Assembly: GCF_000703085.1 (NCBI RefSeq) | Contig: NZ_JNLL01000001.1 | Coordinates: 1,674,001-1,738,000 of the forward strand | Reading direction: 5' to 3' | From: Persephonella sp. KM09-Lau-8 | Lineage (GTDB): Bacteria; Aquificota; Aquificia; Aquificales; Hydrogenothermaceae | Length of the DNA: 64,000 nucleotides | Part shown: positions 58,979-64,000 of the stretch, piece by piece | Layout: each line of letters begins with the position of its first letter | Position numbering within the stretch: position 1 is the first letter of the stretch | Made by a program: the position numbers and the translations under genes | The notes under the pieces: model-generated | Told to the model about the DNA's origin: nothing | What the model saw: only the letters and a program-made list of their open reading frames with translations | Databases searched by the model: none

Positions 58979-58992
58979 ACTGGAGGTGTACT

Positions 58993-60444
58993 ATGTTTTC
59001 ATACAAAGAATTTGCTAGGCGCGCATATGAATATCTACAACATGTTGAAATAACAAGCAAAAATGCAAAAAAAATAGCAGAAGTATTGTTCTATCTTGCT
59101 GCAGAACTTGAAGAAAACACTATTAATATTAAGACTGTAGTTGACGACTTACGTGTAAAAAGAAAAAGCGTTTTTGAAAGCAAAAACTTTAAGAACTTTT
59201 TTATTAAAAATGTTAACAGAGAAATATTAAAGTCGCATCATGAAAAAGATGAAAGTGTAAAAACAAGAATAATAAGTCGTGCTTACTTTTCAAAAAATGA
59301 TGTAATTTCGCAAAAAAAAGCCATGCTTCAAAACAAAAGCAAATATAGTGATCTTGACTTAATATTAGCTGCGATTGATATATCTTCTGATGAAGAAATA
59401 TCAAAAATGTATGTAACCGTTAGAGCGTTAAAAGACAAGCTTGATGAAGAAACATACTCACAACTACGTAAATTTGCACGCAAAAAATTTAAAAGCTGTA
59501 GAATCCATGCAAAATATTTTCTATATGTGTTATCCCAAATTGAAGAATTTGAAGAAGAAAAAGTAGAAGAACAGAAAAATGTAAAAACTGAAAAAGAAAA
59601 AGAAACAAAAGAGAAGAAAAAATACAACTCAAAAACTGAAAAGAAAATTGATAAAAGCATTAAAATACATACATCTGAAGCAGATTATAAAAGATATAAA
59701 AAATCTGAAATACTTGATAAAGAGACTCGTTATAAACTTTATCTCTATCGTAGAAAGTATGAAGATGAACTTAAAAATACAAAGTTAACAAGATTAACAA
59801 AAGATGATTTACTATTTTTCCTAATCAATACTGAAAGACTCATTGAAAATCAATCATTATCTTTGCAACAAGTTCTAAATATTGTGCTATATGCAGATAA
59901 AAACCACGAAATTGAAAATCCAATAGGCTGGCTAATTGCACGTTTTATGATTGGTAGAGGACGCTTTTATTTTCTTCTAAATAATAAAAAACTAAAATTT
60001 AAGCAATCTGGGAAAATGAAATCTTCTTATGAAAGTTCTCATGAAAAAGGTAATGATATAGAGCAAGAAAAAGAAAGTAATGTCAATGATATATATATAA
60101 ATTCAGATTTAGCTTACTTTATGAAAAAGTATAATATCTCATCTCCTGAGATTTCATCTTATCTAAGCAAATTTGAACACCTAAGCGGTGATGTGAGCTA
60201 TATAGTTGAACGTTATCTCATAAATAAAATCTACAAAAATTACTTATCACAAGAAGAAAAACTAAAACTCATAAAATATGCAAAACAAGAAATACGTAAA
60301 TTTGCTGTTCCTCCTGAAACAGAAGAAGAATTTAAAGAAGAAATAAAATCTATCATTGCTGCCAAAATAAAAGATGATTATTTAACCCTCAGCATCAAAC
60401 AGAGATTACAATTACAAATGTCTGGCCAATATGATACCTCATAG
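58993..60444 (+). CDS. Large AT-rich gene of unknown function, possible replication protein (483 aa)
   Basis: ATG behind GGAGG. The protein has two helical halves joined by a Lys/Glu-rich coiled linker (about 193-225). The second half includes NIVLYADKNHEIENPIGWLIARFMIG, where the NPIGWLIARF segment loosely resembles winged-helix replication initiators and replisome organisers. No catalytic motif is visible. It is bordered by repeat-rich non-coding regions on both sides, which is the main reason to suspect a replication or maintenance role. Not recognised with certainty. Confidence 0.7.
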   Translation: MFSYKEFARRAYEYLQHVEITSKNAKKIAEVLFYLAAELEENTINIKTVVDDLRVKRKSVFESKNFKNFFIKNVNREILKSHHEKDESVKTRIISRAYFSKNDVISQKKAMLQNKSKYSDLDLILAAIDISSDEEISKMYVTVRALKDKLDEETYSQLRKFARKKFKSCRIHAKYFLYVLSQIEEFEEEKVEEQKNVKTEKEKETKEKKKYNSKTEKKIDKSIKIHTSEADYKRYKKSEILDKETRYKLYLYRRKYEDELKNTKLTRLTKDDLLFFLINTERLIENQSLSLQQVLNIVLYADKNHEIENPIGWLIARFMIGRGRFYFLLNNKKLKFKQSGKMKSSYESSHEKGNDIEQEKESNVNDIYINSDLAYFMKKYNISSPEISSYLSKFEHLSGDVSYIVERYLINKIYKNYLSQEEKLKLIKYAKQEIRKFAVPPETEEEFKEEIKSIIAAKIKDDYLTLSIKQRLQLQMSGQYDTS

Positions 60445-61047
60445 ATAACTCAAAAAATTTGACGATATTTGATAATATAAGAAACTATAAGCTTTTTTAT
60501 AAAAAACCCAACCCAAACCAATCCAAATTTAAATCCAAATAAATAAATCCAGAACCCAAACCTAAAAACCCTTTAAACCCATAAACCAACCAAACCTCAC
60601 TGCCGAGACAACCTCACAGCCTTTAACCTATAAAACCTCACAACCTCACAACCTATTTTTATTTAATTAATTTTTTTTTATGGCGGCGGCGGCGAAAAAT
60701 AAAAATTTGTTATTTTTAATAAAATAGTTATTTTTGCTGTCAGGTTATTCAGGTTATTTAGGTTCCTTAGTTATTTAAAAAGAAAATGTTATTTACAGGT
60801 TGTAAGGTTATTTAGGTTGTGAGGTATAAAAAGTTATTGCTGTCAGGTTGTCAGGTTGTTTAGGCTGTTAGGCAAGATATCTTATGACCTTTTCAACTTT
60901 ATAGCTTCTAAATGATTTTTCTTTTGAGAAGTACTTGAACTATTAAAGTAATAAACTATTAAAATAATAAAATAATAAATTGTTAAATTATTAAAATATT
61001 AAACTATTAAATTGTTATTTTAATACTTTAATCCTTAATTAAAGCTC
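60445..61047 (+). other. Non-coding region with AACCT/AGGTT inverted repeats and ATTAAA repeats
   Basis: About 600 bases with no credible ORF. The left half of the plus strand is C/A-rich (AACCC, AACCT), the right half G/T-rich (AGGTT), with a GGC repeat between, followed by an ATTAAA-rich tract (60,941-61,040) that consists almost only of A and T. Confidence 0.6.
60510..60875 (+). repeat. Large imperfect inverted repeat of AACCT / AGGTT units
   Basis: Left arm: units such as CCTCACAACCTCACAACCT (60,636-60,654). Right arm: CAGGTTATTCAGGTTATTT (60,741 on), CAGGTTGTAAGGTTATTT (60,796 on), GGTTGTGAGGT (60,816-60,826) and CAGGTTGTCAGGTTGTTT (60,844 on), unit period about 9-10 bases. The reverse complement of ~60,605-60,655 aligns with ~60,814-60,862. 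The centre holds GGCGGCGGCGG (60,682-60,692). Each strand is sharply skewed, so single strands would fold into a long hairpin. Confidence 0.7.
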
Positions 61048-61602
61048 TTAAGTAATCACTGCTTTTTTCTTTTTAAACTTTCTGCTGGGCTTATTGTATG
61101 CTTTCCATAAATCATAATCCATTTGTAGACCCAGCCAGAATTCTGCACTGGTTCCAAATCTTTCTGCTAATCTTATAGCCATTTCAGGAGTTATTCTTCT
61201 TTTTTTGTTTACTATTTCGTTAACAGCCCTTACACTAACTCCAAGTTCTCTGGCAAGCTTAGACTGGGAAAGTCCTAAAGGTTTCATAAACTCTTCTTCA
61301 AGAATTTCTCCCGGATGTGTAGGCTCTCTTTTAAGTTCTGCAATAGGAACAGCCTTTATTTGTTGTTTATATTTTAAAGCTTCTTTGAATTCTTTTATAT
61401 TCATTGTAAAACCTCCTTCTAAATCTCCTTTTAGTGCTTCTAACCTGTCGGAAGGTGGAACTTTCAAATCTTCCAGAGTTTTAGCCCTTCTTAACATATC
61501 TAACTTCCTAACAGCTCTTTTCCAAATGTCAGGAGGGAATTTTTTACTCCTACCAGTTCTATATAATCTTTCTGTATCCTTATCAATAAAATTTTTTATC
61601 AT
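61048..61602 (-). CDS. HigA-type antitoxin fused to a truncated HigB toxin
   Basis: The frame encodes about 60 residues of a HigB/RelE-type toxin N terminus (IKNFIDKDTERLYRTGRSKKFPPD ... PPSDRLEALKGD, cited in parts), then runs straight into a complete HigA antitoxin. The toxin's C-terminal catalytic part (normally ...WSIRINDQWRICF... and EIVDYH) is missing. The antitoxin has its own ATG at 61,404 (MNIKEFKEALKYKQQ) with a perfect AAGGAGGT site, and holds an XRE helix-turn-helix (LSQSKLARELGVSVRAVNEI) and the family motif FGTSAEFWLGLQ. So the functional product is probably the 118-residue antitoxin; the toxin is dead. Confidence 0.85.
   Translation of the reverse strand: MIKNFIDKDTERLYRTGRSKKFPPDIWKRAVRKLDMLRRAKTLEDLKVPPSDRLEALKGDLEGGFTMNIKEFKEALKYKQQIKAVPIAELKREPTHPGEILEEEFMKPLGLSQSKLARELGVSVRAVNEIVNKKRRITPEMAIRLAERFGTSAEFWLGLQMDYDLWKAYNKPSRKFKKKKAVIT
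61396..61423 (-). promoter_or_regulatory. Internal ribosome binding site and start of the antitoxin
   Basis: On the minus strand GAAGGAGGTTTTACAATG: a full Shine-Dalgarno eight bases before ATG 61,404, inside the fused reading frame. Confidence 0.7.
61405..61602 (-). pseudogene. higB toxin remnant
   Basis: First ~60 codons of a HigB-like mRNA interferase, deleted just after LEALKGD and joined in frame to the ribosome binding site of higA. Catalytic residues of the family lie in the lost part. Confidence 0.75.
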
Positions 61603-61989
61603 TTTATACCTTTTACACTAATAGTAAATTTATATCAATAATACAAAAATGACAAACTTTTTGTTATTTCTAATTCTATTAGCAACCTCCAGTTATTCCC
61701 CAAATACATTAGAAATTCTTTTTATTAAAAGTGAAATTTTTAGATAAATGTTTCTTCTAATCCAATATGAGAGATATACTGCTACCTGTTCAAAGCTTTG
61801 GTTCTTATAAGTAATTATTTAAATCTCTTTTCTAAATTTATTAGAAATTCCAGTTATCCCTCAACTATTTCCAGCCTAAAAGGATAAGTATTTATAAACA
61901 TTTCCAATATTATTAGGCCATCTAACTTTTATCCGGTTTTCGCTGAAAAATTCCGTTTATATAGTAAAAGGGTAAAAAAAGGAGAACCT
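61603..61989 (+). other. Intergenic region with an imperfect direct repeat and promoter motif C
   Basis: About 390 bases without a gene. Two related ~25-base segments (61,678-61,704 and 61,840-61,864), each of the form ATTAG...TCCAGTTAT.CC.CAA, lie 162 bases apart; ATTAGAAATTC also occurs at 61,709. The right end holds element motif copy C and an AAGGAGAA ribosome binding site for the next gene. Confidence 0.5.
61945..61963 (+). repeat. Element motif, copy C
   Basis: Plus-strand GAAAAATTCCGTTTATATA, 26 bases before the start of the helix-turn-helix gene at 61,990. Same sequence and similar distance as copies A and B, which face the other way. Confidence 0.75.
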
Positions 61990-62388
61990 ATGAAAATAGC
62001 ACAGCAGATAAAACAGAAAGCAGAAGAACAAATAAAAAACATTGTTATTAGTTTATACAAAGAGGGTAAAACTCAAAAAGCCATAGCAGAGGAAGTAGGT
62101 ATTTCTGTAAAAAAGGTTAGAAAGATACTAAAAGAGGCAGGACTTAGTAAAAATGCACCTTCAGAAAGACAGGTGGAATATCTTATGGGACTTATAACAA
62201 AGTTTTATGAAGTTAATGATATTCCCCTGCTAAAAAGTAAACTCTTTTCTCTATCTGATAAACAGATAAAAGGAATGTTCCTGACACTTAAAACATACAA
62301 ACAGATAAAACCTTCACTTCATTACTATGAAAAACTCTTAAACATAAAACTCAAGGAGGACAAAGATGGCAAGGAAAAAGATTACTGA
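61990..62388 (+). CDS. Helix-turn-helix protein (132 aa)
   Basis: Near the N terminus NIVISLYKEGKTQKAIAEEV then GISVKKVRKILKEAG forms a Hin/resolvase-type helix-turn-helix. The C-terminal 70 residues are helical and unfamiliar. It overlaps the next gene by 23 bases; the two are distant paralogs with the same layout, so they may form a heterodimeric regulator of the element. Confidence 0.7.
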   Translation: MKIAQQIKQKAEEQIKNIVISLYKEGKTQKAIAEEVGISVKKVRKILKEAGLSKNAPSERQVEYLMGLITKFYEVNDIPLLKSKLFSLSDKQIKGMFLTLKTYKQIKPSLHYYEKLLNIKLKEDKDGKEKDY

Positions 62389-62701
62389 TGAACTAAAAGA
62401 AAAAATTATAGAACTGTATAAACAGGGACTATCTTCTGTTGAGATATCCCATCAGGTAAATGTTTCTGCGAATTCTGTCTGCAAAATCATAAAAGAAAAC
62501 AAAGTTGAAAGAAATGTGGCTACAAAGGGAGAAATAAGAGCTTTAAAAAGGTATGCTGTCCAGCTTCTTGGAGCTGATGAGAAGGTTCTTGATGAAATTA
62601 TAAAAAAGCTTGATAAGAGAAGAGTTATTCAATACAGACTATCTCTGATGAGACTAAAGCCTTTTATAGAGGAGCTTAAAAATGCTTCAGCTAAAAATTA
62701 A
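62366..62701 (+). CDS. Helix-turn-helix protein, paralog of the preceding gene (111 aa)
   Basis: ELKEKIIELYKQGLSSVEIS with HQVNVSANSVCKIIKENK gives a helix-turn-helix at about residues 9-45, aligned with that of the preceding gene, followed by a similar helical tail with SLMRLKPFIEEL. AAGGAGG precedes its ATG within the upstream gene. It overlaps the HD-domain gene by 20 bases. Confidence 0.7.
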   Translation: MARKKITDELKEKIIELYKQGLSSVEISHQVNVSANSVCKIIKENKVERNVATKGEIRALKRYAVQLLGADEKVLDEIIKKLDKRRVIQYRLSLMRLKPFIEELKNASAKN

Positions 62702-63710
62702 ACTTGGAAGGCTGTATGAGTATTTAGAACCTTTTATTAGGGAGCTTGAAAACATTTCTTACGGATACAAAGCAAGTAAAGACCATCACCATACTGGAGA
62801 AGATGGATTGTTTCAGCACTCCGTAGATGTAGCAAATAAAATGCTTGATATATTCTTGGAAAATGAAGATAAATACCTGCCCAGATTTGAAAACGAAAAA
62901 ACAGGAGCTTACCAGACACGAAAGGAAAAATTCATGTTCCATCTTGCTCTAACAGGTCTTTTACATGATATTGGAAAAATAGCCGTTTATCAGGTTGAAA
63001 CTGGCTATTATTATGTGCCTTTTATAACTTCTTCAAAGGATGTTCAGGACAGCTTCATTAGGGAAAAGGAAAACACCAGCATTAACTACATAAACTCTAC
63101 CCATCTATCTGGAATGGTATTTGGAATACTTCTGGAAAGAGCAGGAAGGAAATATTATGAGAGCTTTCTTTATGATTTTCAGTTTATTACCATGATGCTT
63201 GAAGCTATTCATTTGGAGCACTATAAGATCATGCTCAATAATCCTATTTTACACATCCTTAGAAAAGCAGATGGTATGAGTATAGCAGAAGAAAGGAATG
63301 AGCCGTTTATTGAAACTCAAGAAGCACAAGAAACAATAAATGTTGATTTAGCAGGTATGTATGTAGATTTTTTCAAGCAGTGGACAAGGGTATCCACAAA
63401 CTTCTGGTTTTATACAGGAGATTATTTTTTAGTTATTAATCCAGCACTGCATAAGGAAAAGCTTATACGACAAATATCAGAACATATTGGACAGCCAGTT
63501 CACGAGGATAAAGTAATAGATGAGCTCATAGAAAAAGGTTATACAGAGGAAAGAATTACTCAGGTTAATGTGAAGCTGCCAAACGGCAAGGTTCACCCTT
63601 TCTCCGTGATTAAGCTAAAGGCAGATAAAGTTATGTCCCAGCAAGAAATAGAAAGCAGAAAGCTATCAAAAGTTGAGTTGTTAACACAAAATATGGAGAT
63701 AGGGACATGA
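62682..63710 (+). CDS. TraI_2/HD-domain protein (MOBH relaxase-like)
   Basis: The 342 residues carry an HD-type metal site: HHHTGEDGLFQHSVDVANKML (positions about 38-58, cited as motif) and LALTGLLHDIGKIAVY (about 89-104). This H-x-x-G-L-x-x-HS plus LLHDIGK pattern is that of TraI_2, the nicking domain of MOBH relaxases of large conjugative plasmids and ICEs. A winged-helix-like segment (about 265-290) follows. It is shorter than classical TraI relaxases, so nicking activity is an inference. The next ORF overlaps by ATGA. Confidence 0.75.
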   Translation: MLQLKIKLGRLYEYLEPFIRELENISYGYKASKDHHHTGEDGLFQHSVDVANKMLDIFLENEDKYLPRFENEKTGAYQTRKEKFMFHLALTGLLHDIGKIAVYQVETGYYYVPFITSSKDVQDSFIREKENTSINYINSTHLSGMVFGILLERAGRKYYESFLYDFQFITMMLEAIHLEHYKIMLNNPILHILRKADGMSIAEERNEPFIETQEAQETINVDLAGMYVDFFKQWTRVSTNFWFYTGDYFLVINPALHKEKLIRQISEHIGQPVHEDKVIDELIEKGYTEERITQVNVKLPNGKVHPFSVIKLKADKVMSQQEIESRKLSKVELLTQNMEIGT

Positions 63711-64000
63711 TAAATAGACAATCTCTGGTTTTTTATATAACTTCAGCACTCTTTCTGCTGGATAAAAACCTTTTGGGACTTTTAGTGTTTTCTTTACTTG
63801 GGTTTGTAGCCGTTGTTATTCTGCATTATTCACAGAAAGATGAGTATGAGGAAATAGAGAAATCTTTATCTTATGAGGATATTCTTGTCTTTAAAAACAA
63901 AAATGAGCTTATAGATGCTGTTTTAGACAAATTACCACCTGAAATACAGAGCAAAACCAGAATAAAAATAGATATAAAGAAAACAGTTGTTTTAATACTT
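63707..64000 (+). CDS. Membrane-anchored protein, partial at window end
   Basis: Starts ATGA over the stop of the HD gene and is open to the last base (98 codons). Two hydrophobic N-terminal segments (SLVFYITSALFLLDKNLLGL and LLVFSLLGFVAVVIL) precede a charged cytoplasmic region. A two-span N terminus following a relaxase-like gene would fit a type IV coupling protein, but the motor is outside the window. Confidence 0.65.
   Translation, partial: MINRQSLVFYITSALFLLDKNLLGLLVFSLLGFVAVVILHYSQKDEYEEIEKSLSYEDILVFKNKNELIDAVLDKLPPEIQSKTRIKIDIKKTVVLIL

Larger units (their letters stand above)
58394..58992 (+). other. Non-coding, repeat-rich AT region (candidate origin or control region)
   Basis: About 600 bases without a credible gene. 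It holds phased TAATGCAAA repeats, four TGCA-N6-TGCA sites, four TCAAAG repeats, a promoter-like TTGACA (58,564-58,569)-17-TAATAT, and a ~113-nt hairpin just before the next gene. This density of repeats beside a large AT-rich gene resembles a plasmid replication origin or a complex regulatory leader. Confidence 0.6.

Noticed and set aside
58756-59060. Minus-strand ORFs across the hairpin before the 483-residue gene
   Set aside because: They have no ribosome binding site and overlap the structured leader and the start of a better-supported gene.
61205-61621. Plus-strand ORF opposite the higBA remnant
   Set aside because: Ser/Leu-rich antisense of a clearly recognisable antitoxin.
51019-64000. 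attR, CRISPR arrays and insertion sequences
   Set aside because: I looked for a second copy of the tRNA 3' end, regular spacer-repeat arrays and transposase genes and saw none in this window; a computed repeat search could still find weak ones.

Overview
The window looks like chromosome of a thermophilic, sulfur-metabolising bacterium of the phylum Aquificota, most likely the Hydrogenothermaceae (Persephonella/Sulfurihydrogenibium type). This is inferred from low GC content, Lys/Glu/Ile-rich proteins, an F-type c subunit with a cleavable signal peptide, paired YeeE/YedE sulfur-transport proteins, a MoaD/ThiS-like sulfur carrier beside threonine synthase, and the housekeeping gene content. No rRNA gene is present to settle the taxonomy.

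Bases 1 to about 51,000 are core chromosome, densely packed in overlapping operons. In order they hold: atpE; rpmH-rnpA-yidD-yidC-mnmE; rho-rpmE-prfA-tRNA-Arg; a TonB-type outer-membrane receptor; tRNA-Ala; two YeeE/YedE half-transporters; proS, a GAF/PAS protein and a PilB/GspE ATPase; a TauE/SafE permease and ychF; two secondary transporters; a frameshifted cysteine desulfurase; flgM-like; tsaB; ppx and a thrC/MoaD-like/NIL cluster; guaB; pgk-suhB(frameshifted)-pheA; an LptF/LptG permease; the translation operon rpsB-tsf-pyrH-frr-rimP-nusA-ylxR/L7Ae(frameshifted)-infB; an rRNA methyltransferase, prmC, murA; a TPR protein; argG; valS with a large insertion; tRNA-Asn; katG; ppa; and a cluster of tRNA-Pro, tRNA-Arg and initiator tRNA-Met. 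Three conserved genes each lack exactly one base in a homopolymer run (19,613; 27,352; 34,911), which looks more like base-calling error than biology, although one site is also a textbook -1 slippery heptamer.

From the 3' end of the initiator tRNA (51,019) to the end of the window lies an integrated mobile element, probably an integrative and conjugative element whose right end is outside the window. A large serine recombinase sits against the tRNA and its last codons are antisense to the tRNA 3' half. It is followed by tiny genes, a ribbon-helix-helix protein with three tandem 15-bp-spaced operators in front of an AAA ATPase, and an envelope-type gene set (lipoprotein, exported protein, membrane-anchored coiled coil). 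At the far right are two small helix-turn-helix proteins and a TraI_2/HD-type protein like MOBH relaxases, followed by a membrane-anchored partial ORF. Three copies of a 19-base motif (GAAAAATTCCGTTTATATA) lie upstream of element genes on both strands and probably mark a shared promoter/operator.

Inside the element, bases ~57,600-61,050 form a distinct, very AT-rich block. It starts at a junction that cuts off the 5' end of a coiled-coil gene. It carries two unfamiliar genes and two long non-coding regions: one has four TGCA-N6-TGCA sites, phased repeats, TCAAAG repeats and a ~113-nt hairpin; the other is a strand-asymmetric AACCT/AGGTT inverted-repeat region around a (GGC)4 centre. A HigB-HigA toxin-antitoxin remnant follows, in which the toxin has been cut and fused to its antitoxin. 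This block resembles a captured plasmid-like replicon and is the most novel part of the window.
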